Assembly (NCBI RefSeq): GCF_001954275.1
Contig: NZ_MBEU01000094.1
Coordinates: forward strand, 1-64,000
Source: Mycobacterium sp. IS-836
GTDB taxonomy: Bacteria > Actinomycetota > Actinomycetes > Mycobacteriales > Mycobacteriaceae
Length of the DNA: 64,000 nucleotides
Direction of reading: 5' to 3'
Below are positions 15,376 to 23,655 of the stretch, piece after piece; the first letter of the stretch is position 1; every line of letters begins with the position of its first letter. A program made the position numbers and the translations under genes. The notes under the pieces are model-generated. The model saw only the letters and a program-made list of their open reading frames with translations, was not told the origin of the DNA and ran no database searches.

Positions 15376-16161
15376 ATGACTGCTGAGCGCCCCATCCGCA
15401 TCGGCGTGCAGCTGCAACCGCAGCACGCCCCGCATTACGGCCATCTTCGCGACGCCGTGCGCCGCTGTGAGGACATCGGCGTCGACATCGCCTTCAATTG
15501 GGACCACTTCTTCCCGCTCTACGGGGATCCCGACGGCCCGCACTTCGAGTGCTGGACCATGCTGGGCGCCTGGGCCGAGCAGACGTCGCGCATCGAAATC
15601 GGCGCGCTGGTGACGTGCAACTCCTACCGGAATCCGGAGCTGCTGGCCGACATGGCCCGCACCGTCGACCACATTTCGGATGGCCGGCTCGTCCTGGGCA
15701 TCGGATCGGGCTGGAAGCAAAAGGACTACGACGAGTACGGCTACGAGTTCGGCACCGCGGGCAGCCGACTCGACGACCTGGCGGAGGCCCTGCCCCGGAT
15801 CAAGGCGCGGCTGGCCAAGCTCAACCCGGCGCCCACCCGTGACATCCCGGTCCTGATCGGCGGCGGGGGTGAACGCAAGACCCTGCGGCTCGTCGCCGAG
15901 CACGCGAGTATCTGGCACAGCTTTTCCTCGGCCGACGAGTTCCCGGCCAAGTCGGCAGTTCTCGGACGCCACTGCGCCGACGTTGGGCGTGACCCGGCCG
16001 AAATCGAACGCTCGGCCGCGGTTGGAAACTCAGGCTCGCTGATCGGCGACGCCGAAACCCTCGTCGGCCTCGGCGCCACGCTGCTGACGGTCGGCGTCAA
16101 CGGCCCGGACTACGACCTAAGTGCCGCCGAGTCACTGTGCAAGTGGCGCGATAAGCGCTAA
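15376..16161 (+). CDS. LLM-class F420-dependent oxidoreductase (Rv0044c-like)
   Basis: 261 aa. Luciferase-like monooxygenase TIM barrel of the F420-dependent type: start RIGVQLQPQHAPHYGHLRDAV, DIAFNWDHFFPLYG, LGALVTCNSYRNPELLADMARTVD with the family motif RTVDHISDGRLVLGIGSGW, and IPVLIGGGGERKTLRLVAEHA near the C terminus. This subgroup (often annotated as Rv0044c or MSMEG family probable F420 oxidoreductases) uses coenzyme F420 rather than FMN; the substrate cannot be told. It closes a short plus-strand unit with the hydrolase. Confidence 0.9.
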   Translation: MTAERPIRIGVQLQPQHAPHYGHLRDAVRRCEDIGVDIAFNWDHFFPLYGDPDGPHFECWTMLGAWAEQTSRIEIGALVTCNSYRNPELLADMARTVDHISDGRLVLGIGSGWKQKDYDEYGYEFGTAGSRLDDLAEALPRIKARLAKLNPAPTRDIPVLIGGGGERKTLRLVAEHASIWHSFSSADEFPAKSAVLGRHCADVGRDPAEIERSAAVGNSGSLIGDAETLVGLGATLLTVGVNGPDYDLSAAESLCKWRDKR

Positions 16162-16272
16162 TCCCTCGATTCGAGGTTTGCTCCAATTCATCGGCGAAAA
16201 ACCTGCACGCGCGTGCCAAGTCGTGAGAAACTTTCCTCCGCTGATTGCAGGTGCACATTCTGAAAGAGACTG

Positions 16273-17004
16273 ATGCCGAAGAAATACGGGGTCAAAGAAA
16301 AAGACCAGGTTGTTAACCACATTCTCAACCTGATATTGACCGGGAAGCTGCGCAGCGGCGACCGCGTCGACCGCAACGAGATCGCGCTTGGGCTGGGCGT
16401 AAGTCGTGTCCCCATTCAAGAGGCGCTCGTGCAACTCGAACACGACGGCATAGTCTCCACGCGCTATCACCGGGGAGCTTTCGTCGAGCGGTTCGACGAG
16501 GCCACGGTCCTCGAGCATCACGAACTCGACGGTCTGCTCAACGGCATAGCGTCAGCCCGCGCCGCGGAAAACCCGACGCCGCGGATCCTGGGACAAATCG
16601 ACGCGCTCATGCGATCGCTGCGCGGCGCGAAGGAAGGGCGGGCCTTTTCCGAAATCGCTCGGGAATACCGCCGCACCGTCAACGACGAGTACGCGGGCCC
16701 GCGGCTGCACGCCACCATTCGCGCCTCGCAAAACCTCATCCCGCGCGTGTTCTGGATGACATACCAGAGCAGCCGCGACGACATGTTGCCGTTCTACGAA
16801 GACGAAACCTCCGCCATCTACCGGCGCGACCCGGAAGCCGCCCGGGCCGCATGCATCGGTCGCTCCCACTTGATGGCCCAGACCATGCTGGCCGAACTGT
16901 ACCGGCGCAGAGTATTCACCCCCGCCGAAACCGTTGGCGCCGCGCCTCTTCGGATACTCGCCGGCGTCGACGCCGCCTGCGCCGAGCCGTCGATCGCGCT
17001 CTGA
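16273..17004 (+). CDS. GntR family transcriptional regulator (Rv0043c-like)
   Basis: 243 aa, similar to the 244-aa M. tuberculosis counterpart. N-terminal GntR winged helix (about 1-75): VVNHILNLILTGKLRSGDRVDRNEIALGLGVSRVPIQEALVQLEHDGIV, with the typical RVPIQEAL recognition helix. The C-terminal domain is all-helical FCD/FadR-like (residues 80-225), which in this family binds a carboxylate ligand, often with a metal. GAAAGAGACTG precedes the ATG. It stands between the oxidoreductase and MarR genes, so it may control either. Confidence 0.9.
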   Translation: MPKKYGVKEKDQVVNHILNLILTGKLRSGDRVDRNEIALGLGVSRVPIQEALVQLEHDGIVSTRYHRGAFVERFDEATVLEHHELDGLLNGIASARAAENPTPRILGQIDALMRSLRGAKEGRAFSEIAREYRRTVNDEYAGPRLHATIRASQNLIPRVFWMTYQSSRDDMLPFYEDETSAIYRRDPEAARAACIGRSHLMAQTMLAELYRRRVFTPAETVGAAPLRILAGVDAACAEPSIAL

Positions 17005-17023
17005 AAAGAGCGGCCCAGTCATC

Positions 17024-17047
17024 ACTTTGCGAAACGGGATGCAAAGT
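17024..17047. promoter_or_regulatory. Inverted repeat between gntR and marR genes
   Basis: ACTTTGC (17024-17030) and GCAAAGT (17041-17047) are 7-bp arms separated by 10 bp. They lie 20 bp after the GntR stop and about 75 bp before the MarR start. MarR proteins bind palindromes with this spacing, but a weak terminator is equally possible. Confidence 0.3.
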
Positions 17048-17122
17048 CGTGAAATCCGGTTCTAAAACTGGTCGGCAATAGCTACCTTGTACGCACCCGA
17101 TATCCGGTTAGACTGCCAAACT

Positions 17123-17614
17123 ATGGCGGACAGCACTTCCACCGTGCCCGAAGTGACGGAGCTTGCGGAGGGATTGCACCGTGCGCTGTCCAAACTGTTT
17201 TCGATTCTGCGCCGCGGCGACCCCAGCGGTGCCGTGGCCGGCGACCTAACGCTGGCGCAGCTCTCGATCCTGATCACGTTGCTCGATCAAGGGCCCATCC
17301 GGATGACGGATCTGGCCGCACACGAGCGCGTACGGACGCCCACCACGACAGTGGCGATTCGACGGTTGGAGAAGATCGGGCTGGTGAAGCGCTCGCGCGA
17401 CCCGTCGGACCTGCGCGCCGTGCTCGTCGACATCACCCCGCGTGGGCGCGCGGTCCATGCCGAGTCGCTGGCCAACCGGCACGCCGCCCTCGCGGCGATG
17501 CTCAGTCAGCTGCCCGAGTCCGACTTGAACACCCTGATGAAGGCGCTGGCGCCGCTGGAGCGCCTCGCCTCCGGCGAAGCTGCGCCCACCCCTTCGGGGG
17601 AATCGACCGCGTAA
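17123..17614 (+). CDS. MarR family transcriptional regulator (Rv0042c-like)
   Basis: 163 aa from the ATG at 17123 (MADSTSTVPEVTELAEGL). Winged-helix MarR fold: LSILITLLDQGPIRMTDLAAHERVRTPTTTVAIRRLEKIGLVKRSRDPSDLRAVLVDITPRG, with the wing residues DxRAVLV typical of the family. The flanking helices make the dimer interface. The ligand is unknown. It is followed 57 bp later by the SDR gene on the same strand, a likely target. The frame is open 12 codons further upstream, but those residues do not look conserved. Confidence 0.9.
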   Translation: MADSTSTVPEVTELAEGLHRALSKLFSILRRGDPSGAVAGDLTLAQLSILITLLDQGPIRMTDLAAHERVRTPTTTVAIRRLEKIGLVKRSRDPSDLRAVLVDITPRGRAVHAESLANRHAALAAMLSQLPESDLNTLMKALAPLERLASGEAAPTPSGESTA

Positions 17615-17671
17615 GCGGCCGCGAAACTGACTGTTTCGCAACGTCATTGGTGGCGTCCGTAGACTGGCGGC

Positions 17672-18343
17672 ATGCCCACTGCTCTCATCACCGGGGCCGG
17701 CGGCGGTATCGGTTCCGCCATCGCCACCGCGCTGGCGCCGACGCACACACTGCTCTTGGCCGGTCGGCCCTCCGATCGCCTGGATGCCATCGCGGAGCGC
17801 CTCGACGCCACAACGTTTCCATTGGACCTGACCGATGCCGACGGGATCGAATCCAGTTGCGAAATCGTGGATGCCCTCGACGTGCTAGTGCACAACGCCG
17901 GTGTCTCGATCCCGGGCCATGTCGCCGAGTCGGGTGTCGAAGAGTGGCGCGCCACCTTCGACGTGAATGTCTTTGGCGCGGTGGCTCTTACGCTGGCGCT
18001 CTTGCCGGCATTGCGGAGCGCCCGCGGTCAGGTGGTGTTCGTCAACTCCGGCGCGGGGCGCAAGGTCTCGCCGGGCATGGCATCCTATTCGGCCAGCAAG
18101 TTCGCGTTACGCGCGTTCGCGGACTCGCTGCGCGACGACGAGCCGGAATTGCGGGTCACCACGATATATCCGGGCCGCACCGACACGACCATGCAGCGTG
18201 AACTGGTCGCGTTCGAAGGCGGCGAGTACGACCCCGCCAACTTCCTGCGGCCCGAAACCGTCGCTGCCGCGGTCGCCAGCGTGGTGGCCACGCCGCCGGA
18301 CGGCCACATCCACGAGGTGGTGCTCCGACCTAGACGGGTCTAG
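17672..18343 (+). CDS. Short-chain dehydrogenase/reductase
   Basis: 223 aa. Classical SDR: NAD(P)-binding TGAGGGIGSAIA near residue 7, LVHNAGVS (NNAG variant), catalytic Ser in VFVNSGAGRK and the YxxxK pair in SYSASKFALRAFAD. IYPGRTDT is the typical post-catalytic segment. At 223 residues it is shorter than the usual 250, lacking part of the substrate loop. M. tuberculosis has no gene at this place between leuS and marR, as far as I recall. Its stop codon overlaps the convergent leuS stop by 4 bp. Confidence 0.9.
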   Translation: MPTALITGAGGGIGSAIATALAPTHTLLLAGRPSDRLDAIAERLDATTFPLDLTDADGIESSCEIVDALDVLVHNAGVSIPGHVAESGVEEWRATFDVNVFGAVALTLALLPALRSARGQVVFVNSGAGRKVSPGMASYSASKFALRAFADSLRDDEPELRVTTIYPGRTDTTMQRELVAFEGGEYDPANFLRPETVAAAVASVVATPPDGHIHEVVLRPRRV

Positions 18344-21252
18344 ACGACCAGATTGACCAGCCGGCCCGGAACGACGATTACCTTGCGCGGGGTGGCGCCA
18401 GCGAGGAACGCCTGGACCTTTTCATCGGCAAGCGCGGCGGCTTTCAGGATGTCCTCTCCGGCGTCGGGGGCCACCACCACCCGACCGCGTACCTTGCCGT
18501 TGACCTGCACCGGGTATTCCACGGTGTCCTCGACGAGATAGGCCGGGTCGGCGGCCGGAAACGGGCCGTGCGCCAACGACGTTGCGTGGCCAAGGCGTAG
18601 CCACAACTCCTCGGCCATGTGGGGGGCCAGCGGCGCCAACATCAGCACCAGCGGCTCCACCGCCGAGCGGGGCACCGAATCCCGATGCGCTTTGGTCAGG
18701 TGGTTGGTGTACTCGATCAGCTTGGCGGCCGCGGTGTTATTGCGCAGTGCCGCATAGTCTTCCGTTACGCCGGCGATGGTGCGGTGCAGCGAGCGCAGTG
18801 TGCCGGTGTCCAGGTCTTGCTGGCCGGCGTCGTCGGCCACCCTTGTTTCGCCCGTGCCCTCATCGACCACCAGCCGCCATACCCGCTGCAGGAAGCGGTA
18901 AGCACCGACGACGTCCTTGGTGGCCCAGGGCCGGGACGCCTCCAGCGGGCCCATCGACATCTCGTACACCCGCAATGTGTCCGCACCGTATTCGTCGCAG
19001 ATCTCGTCGGGCGAGATCGAATTCTTCAGGCTCTTACCGATTTTGCCGAATTCCTGAAAGACTTCGATTTCGCCGTCGGGCCCCGGATAGACGAAGCCGC
19101 CGCCGCGTTCGATCACCTCGTCCGCCGGGACATACGATCCGCGAGCATCGGTGTAGGCGAAGGCCTGGATGTAGCCCTGGTTGATCAGCCGCCGATAGGG
19201 TTCCCGGGAGCTCACATGGCCGAGGTCGTACAAGACCTTGTGCCAGAACCGGCAATACAGCAGGTGCAGCACCGCGTGTTCGGCGCCGCCGACGTACAGG
19301 TCGACGCCGCCCGGATCGTCCGGGCCGTGTTCGGCCGGCCTGGGCCCCATCCAGTACGCCTCGTTTTCCTTGGCGCAGAACCGTTCCGAGTTATGCGGGT
19401 CGGTGTAGCGCAGCTCGTACCAGGAGCTGGCCGCCCACTGCGGCATCACGTTGGTGTCGCGGGTGTAGAGCTTCGGGCCATCGCCCAGGTCAAGCTCGAC
19501 GTGCACCCACTCGGTCGCCTTGGCCAGCGGCGGCGACGGCTCGCTGGCGGCGTCGTCGGGGTCGAACAACACCGGCGAATAGTCCGGCACATCGGGCAGC
19601 TCGACCGGCAACGCCGCCTCGTCCAGCGGATGTGGGCGACCGTCGCTGTCGTAGACGATCGGGAACGGTTCACCCCAATAGCGCTGCCGTGCGAAAAGCC
19701 AGTCGTGCAGTTTGTATTCGATGCGCGCCCGGCCGCGGCCTTCGGCTTCCAAGCGGGCGATGATCGCTTCCTTGGCCGCCGCCACGTCCATTCCGTCGAG
19801 GTGGCCGGAGTTCACCAGCACGCCGTCACCGGTGTATGCCGCCTCCGAAATATCGCCGCCCGCAATGACTTCCACGATCGGCAGGTGCAGCTCTCGGGCG
19901 AATTCCCAGTCGCGCTGGTCGTGGCCGGGGACCGCCATGATGGCCCCGGTACCGTACCCGGCCAGCACGTAGTCGGCGATGAAGATCGGCACGGGCTTTC
20001 CGTTGGCGGGGTTGGTCGCGTAGCTGCCCAGGAAGACGCCGGTTTTGTCCCTGCTCTCCTGGCGCTCGAGGTCTGACTTCGCGCGGATCGCACGCCGGTA
20101 TGCCGCGACGGCCTCAGCGGGGGTGGCGGACCCGTACGTCCATGCGGGATCCACCCCGTCGGGCCAGGCGGAGGCGACCAGGTCGTCGACCAGATCGTGT
20201 TCGGGGGCCAGCACCAGATATGTGGAACCGAACAGGGTGTCGGGCCGGGTCGTGAACACCTCGATATCGGTGACGTCGCCGTTGGTTTTGGTCGCGGAAA
20301 ACAGCGCCTGCGCACCCCGGGATCGGCCGATCCAGTTGCGCTGCATGGTTTTGATCTTTTCCGGCCAGTCCAGCAGCTCGAGGTCGTCCAGCAGCCGGTC
20401 GGAATAGGCCGTGATACGCATCATCCACTGCCGCAACCGTTTCCGGAATACCGGGAAGTTACCCCGGTCGCTGCGCCCGTCGGCGGTGACCTCCTCGTTG
20501 GCCAGCACCGTGCCCAGGCCCGGACACCAATTCACCATCGCGTCCGCTCGGTAGACCAACCGGTAGCCGTCGATCACGTCGGCCCGCTCCCCCGCCGACA
20601 GCTTCGTCCAGTCCCGGCCGTCGTCGAGGGGGCGGGCACCGGAATCGAATTCGGAGATCAGCTCGGCGATCGGGCGCGCCTTGCCCGCCGCGGTGTCGAA
20701 CCAGGCGTTATAGATCTGCAGGAAAATCCACTGAGTCCACTTGTAGAAGTCGACGTCTGTGGTGGAAAAGCTTCGCCGGCTGTCGTGACCAAGACCCAGC
20801 CGGCCCAGCTGGCGCCGGAAATTCACCACATTCGCCTCGGTCCGGGCGCGCGGATGAGTACCGGTTTGCACCGCGTATTGCTCGGCGGGCAGCCCGAAAG
20901 AGTCAAAACCTAACGCGTGCAGCACATTACGCCCGGTCATGCGGAAGTAACGGGCATAGACGTCGGTGGCGATGTAACCCAGCGGGTGCCCGACGTGCAG
21001 CCCTTCGCCGGAGGGATACGGGAACATGTCCTGCACGAACAGCTTGTCGTCGGGCACCGGCGAACCGTCGCTTGGAGCCAGCGAGCCGACCGGATTGGGC
21101 ACGTTGAACGTCCCGAGCCGCGCCCAGTTGTCCTGCCAGGCGCCCTCGATGCGGCCCGCCAGCTCCGCGGTGTAGCGGTATGGCGGCGCGTCGGAGTCCG
21201 TCGGAGCGCGGGCCGGGTTGCTCCCGGGCGCGCCGGTCGGGGATTCGGTCAC
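18340..21252 (-). CDS. leuS: Leucyl-tRNA synthetase
   Basis: 970 aa with a GTG start at 21252, equal in length to the M. tuberculosis enzyme. Charges tRNA-Leu. The class I signature HIGH appears as HVGH in PSGEGLHVGHPLGYIATD; the KMSKS loop appears as KIGKS (FGKIGKSLKNS), as in other actinobacterial LeuRS. The editing CP1 domain lies at about 290-520 and includes TTRPDTLFGSTYLVLAPEH with the conserved threonine-rich editing patch and GYGTGAIMAVPGHDQRD. The C-terminal domain ends VIVVPGRLVNLVV. It is divergent from mtc28 across a 177-bp spacer. Confidence 0.98.
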   Translation of the reverse strand: MTESPTGAPGSNPARAPTDSDAPPYRYTAELAGRIEGAWQDNWARLGTFNVPNPVGSLAPSDGSPVPDDKLFVQDMFPYPSGEGLHVGHPLGYIATDVYARYFRMTGRNVLHALGFDSFGLPAEQYAVQTGTHPRARTEANVVNFRRQLGRLGLGHDSRRSFSTTDVDFYKWTQWIFLQIYNAWFDTAAGKARPIAELISEFDSGARPLDDGRDWTKLSAGERADVIDGYRLVYRADAMVNWCPGLGTVLANEEVTADGRSDRGNFPVFRKRLRQWMMRITAYSDRLLDDLELLDWPEKIKTMQRNWIGRSRGAQALFSATKTNGDVTDIEVFTTRPDTLFGSTYLVLAPEHDLVDDLVASAWPDGVDPAWTYGSATPAEAVAAYRRAIRAKSDLERQESRDKTGVFLGSYATNPANGKPVPIFIADYVLAGYGTGAIMAVPGHDQRDWEFARELHLPIVEVIAGGDISEAAYTGDGVLVNSGHLDGMDVAAAKEAIIARLEAEGRGRARIEYKLHDWLFARQRYWGEPFPIVYDSDGRPHPLDEAALPVELPDVPDYSPVLFDPDDAASEPSPPLAKATEWVHVELDLGDGPKLYTRDTNVMPQWAASSWYELRYTDPHNSERFCAKENEAYWMGPRPAEHGPDDPGGVDLYVGGAEHAVLHLLYCRFWHKVLYDLGHVSSREPYRRLINQGYIQAFAYTDARGSYVPADEVIERGGGFVYPGPDGEIEVFQEFGKIGKSLKNSISPDEICDEYGADTLRVYEMSMGPLEASRPWATKDVVGAYRFLQRVWRLVVDEGTGETRVADDAGQQDLDTGTLRSLHRTIAGVTEDYAALRNNTAAAKLIEYTNHLTKAHRDSVPRSAVEPLVLMLAPLAPHMAEELWLRLGHATSLAHGPFPAADPAYLVEDTVEYPVQVNGKVRGRVVVAPDAGEDILKAAALADEKVQAFLAGATPRKVIVVPGRLVNLVV

Positions 21253-21367
21253 CTGAACAGGGTATAAGGGCGGCCTCGGCAGTCCCGCCGGCCACAGGTT
21301 GGTCTCGGTTGCGTTGCGCGCCGATCAGAGGTTCATCCCAGGTCTATTTCGGCCCTATTCACGGTGC

Positions 21368-21400
21368 TTGACCACTGGTTACAGTCGGCCTCTGTAGTAA
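21368..21400 (+). promoter_or_regulatory. Possible promoter of mtc28
   Basis: TTGACC at 21368-21373 resembles a SigA -35 box; a TAGTAA at 21395-21400 could serve as a weak -10 with a long 21-bp spacer. It lies 30-60 bp before the mtc28 start in the spacer divergent from leuS. The match is loose. Confidence 0.25.
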
Positions 21401-21429
21401 CGCCTGAGCCGTTGGGAAGGACCGACGCC

Positions 21430-22512
21430 ATGATTCAGATCACCCCGAATTACCGGGTTTTAGGGGGTCTGGTGGCCGGCCTGATCGGCGTCGCGCTTTT
21501 CTCGGGCGCCCAGGCCTCGGCGGAGCCCTTGGTTCCAGCACCCCCACCGATGCCCGTCGGCCCCGGTGCCGCCGCGCCGGCGCCACAGAATGTCATCAGT
21601 CCCGGCGCGGTCAACGGGAACAGATTCACCGCCACCCCGCCGTCGGCGAACCCATTCAATCCGCCCAATACCGCGGCCGCACCCGCCGCCCCGGGACCCG
21701 CTGCCGCGGCTCCGGTGCCGCCCTCGGCGACGCCGGCCGTCTCCGGGACCATCCGTGAGTATCTGCAAACGAAGGGCGTCAAGCTCGAGGCGCAGAAACC
21801 GCAGGGATTCAACGCTCTCGACATCACCCTGCCGGTGCCGCCGCGGTGGACACAGGTACCCGACCCCAACGTGCCCGATGCGTTCGCGGTGATCGCGGAC
21901 CGGCAGGGCAATAGCGTGTACACGTCGAATGCGCAGGTCGTGGTCTACAAGCTGGTCGGCAACTTTGATCCCAAGGAAGCCATGACGCACGGCTACGTCG
22001 ACAGCCAGAAGCTGCTCGCGTGGCAGACCACGAACGCCTCGATGGCCGATTTCGGCGGCTTCCCCTCGTCGGTCATCGAGGGCACATACCGCGACGGCGA
22101 CATGTTGCTCAATACCTCGCGGCGCAACGTCATCGCCACCTCGGGTCACGACAAGTACCTGGTCACGCTGTCCGTAACCACCGATCGCACGCAGGCGGTC
22201 GCCGACGCACCCGCCACCGACGCGATCGTCAACGGGTTCCGGGTGGCCGTGCCCGGGGCCCCGCCCGCCGCGCCCGGGGCGTCGGCCCCCGCGCCTGCCC
22301 GGGCGCCGGGTAACGCGCCGGTTGCGGTTCCGGGGCAGACCGCCGGTGCGGCGCCCGTCGGGCTGCCGGGGCAGACCGTGAATGCGGCACCCGTCGGACT
22401 GCCCGCACAAGCGGCGGCGCCAATGCCGTCAGCGCAGCCCAGACCCAACTTATTGACGATGGTGCCCGGCCTGCCGCCGCTGCCGAACTTCAGTTTCCTC
22501 CAGCAGCGCTGA
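21430..22512 (+). CDS. mtc28: Secreted proline-rich antigen Mtc28 (28 kDa antigen homologue)
   Basis: 360 aa from the ATG at 21430 (MIQITPNYRVLGGLVAG). Signal peptide with core LVAGLIGVALFSGA and a cleavage site near ASA-EPL. After a Pro/Ala-rich linker (about 35-115) comes a conserved domain of the LpqN/Mtc28 kind (YLQTKGVKLEAQKPQGFNALDI, PRWTQVPDPNVPDAFAVIADR, TNASMADFGGFPSSVIEGTY), about 160 residues. The C-terminal tail (about 275-345) is a repeat-like Pro/Ala/Gly sequence with VGLPGQ/AAPVGLPGQ copies and is longer than in M. tuberculosis (310 aa in total). No lipobox is seen. It is exported; its role is unknown, but it is a known T-cell antigen. Confidence 0.93.
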   Translation: MIQITPNYRVLGGLVAGLIGVALFSGAQASAEPLVPAPPPMPVGPGAAAPAPQNVISPGAVNGNRFTATPPSANPFNPPNTAAAPAAPGPAAAAPVPPSATPAVSGTIREYLQTKGVKLEAQKPQGFNALDITLPVPPRWTQVPDPNVPDAFAVIADRQGNSVYTSNAQVVVYKLVGNFDPKEAMTHGYVDSQKLLAWQTTNASMADFGGFPSSVIEGTYRDGDMLLNTSRRNVIATSGHDKYLVTLSVTTDRTQAVADAPATDAIVNGFRVAVPGAPPAAPGASAPAPARAPGNAPVAVPGQTAGAAPVGLPGQTVNAAPVGLPAQAAAPMPSAQPRPNLLTMVPGLPPLPNFSFLQQR

Positions 22513-22580
22513 CGCGGCGCCGACCCGAGCCCTGTGGAGCCGGGCGCGCGGATCGACGGCAGGACTCGTATTGTGAGCCC

Positions 22581-22922
22581 ATGCTGATCGCGGGTCTGGT
22601 GTGCGTGTGTGCGGCGGTGGCTTCCGCCGGATTCGGAACCTGGTCGCTCTCCCACAGCCAGACGGTTGGCACCAAGCAGCTGGCGCTGCGCGCCTTGGCG
22701 CCGACACAGCTGGCCGTCGCGATCATGCTGGCCGCCGGCGGTGTCGTCGCGCTGGCCGCCTCCCCACAGACCGCCTTGGTGGTGGTGATCGTCTGTGTCG
22801 TAGGCGCTTTCGGCACGCTCGCCGCCGGATCATGGCAGAGCGCGCGCTTCGCGCTACGCCGGGAAGCGGCCTCGGCCGGCTGCGCCGGCAACTGCACAAT
22901 GTGCACGCAGGCCTGCAACTGA
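22581..22922 (+). CDS. Small membrane protein (Rv0039c-like)
   Basis: 113 aa. Three hydrophobic segments: 1-20 (LIAGLVCVCAAVASAGFGTW), about 43-62 (TQLAVAIMLAAGGVVALAA) and 65-88 (ALVVVIVCVVGAFGTLAAGSW). The C-terminal end is unusual: four cysteines in CAGNCTMCTQAC, which could bind a metal or form disulfides. M. tuberculosis has a 115-aa protein at the same place. Function unknown. It converges with the yqgE-like gene. Confidence 0.8.
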   Translation: MLIAGLVCVCAAVASAGFGTWSLSHSQTVGTKQLALRALAPTQLAVAIMLAAGGVVALAASPQTALVVVIVCVVGAFGTLAAGSWQSARFALRREAASAGCAGNCTMCTQACN

Positions 22923-22942
22923 AAATGCGTAGCGGTTGAGCC

Positions 22943-23545
22943 TTAGTTTCGGCTGATGTCGATCGGGTGGGTCGCCAGCAATGAAAGCGGCAGCGGCTGG
23001 CGGCGCAGCACCTGCCCCCACAAGTCCGCCCTCGGGCCGACAAGAACGTCGGACGGCAACGCGGACAACACAATCCAGTCGTCCCGCTCGATCTCGCCTT
23101 CGAGCTGACCGATCGTCCAGCCCGAGTAGCCGGCGAAGATTCGCACTCCCTCCACCAGGGGCGCGATCAGGTCGGGCTCGGCGTCCAGGTCGACCATCAC
23201 CATCCGTCCGGCCACATGCCGCAGGCCCGGCACGCCGTCGGGGTCGGCGCCCACCCGCAACGCGGCCAGACAAAGGGCCGCGTCACGCTTGACGGGCCCT
23301 CCGATGAACATCGTCTTCGGTTTGGCGGCGAGTTTGGCCCACTGCGGCAACACGTTGTAGACCGCGGTCTCGCTGGACCGGTTGAGCACCACGCCCAAGG
23401 TGCCCCCGTCATTGTGCTCGACGATGTAGATCACGCTGCGCCGAAATGTCGGCTCCAGCAGGTCGGTGTTGGCCAGCAGCAACGTACCCGCACGCACGCG
23501 CTGCGCGGCGGGTGCGACATAGTCCTCTGGATCTTCAGGCGGCAC
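22943..23545 (-). CDS. YqgE/AlgH family protein (DUF179, Rv0038-like)
   Basis: 200 aa, GTG start at 23545. The DUF179 fold is clear: AGTLLLANTDLLEPTFRRSVIYIVEHNDGGTLGVVLNRSS, then MFIGGPVKRDAALCLA and IFAGYSGWTIGQLEGEIERDDWIVL. The family is widespread and cytosolic, with no defined biochemical role; the AlgH name comes from a Pseudomonas alginate regulator. The M. tuberculosis counterpart has 202 aa. It is divergent from the MFS gene. Confidence 0.92.
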   Translation of the reverse strand: MPPEDPEDYVAPAAQRVRAGTLLLANTDLLEPTFRRSVIYIVEHNDGGTLGVVLNRSSETAVYNVLPQWAKLAAKPKTMFIGGPVKRDAALCLAALRVGADPDGVPGLRHVAGRMVMVDLDAEPDLIAPLVEGVRIFAGYSGWTIGQLEGEIERDDWIVLSALPSDVLVGPRADLWGQVLRRQPLPLSLLATHPIDISRN

Positions 23546-23655
23546 GTCACCATCATCGCACCCCGGGAGCGCCGTCCGGTGGAAACGGGTCCGCCCCAGC
23601 CATATTTGTACTGTTATTGCAGCGGCGTCGAGATCGGCGGCCCGCGTCCATAATC

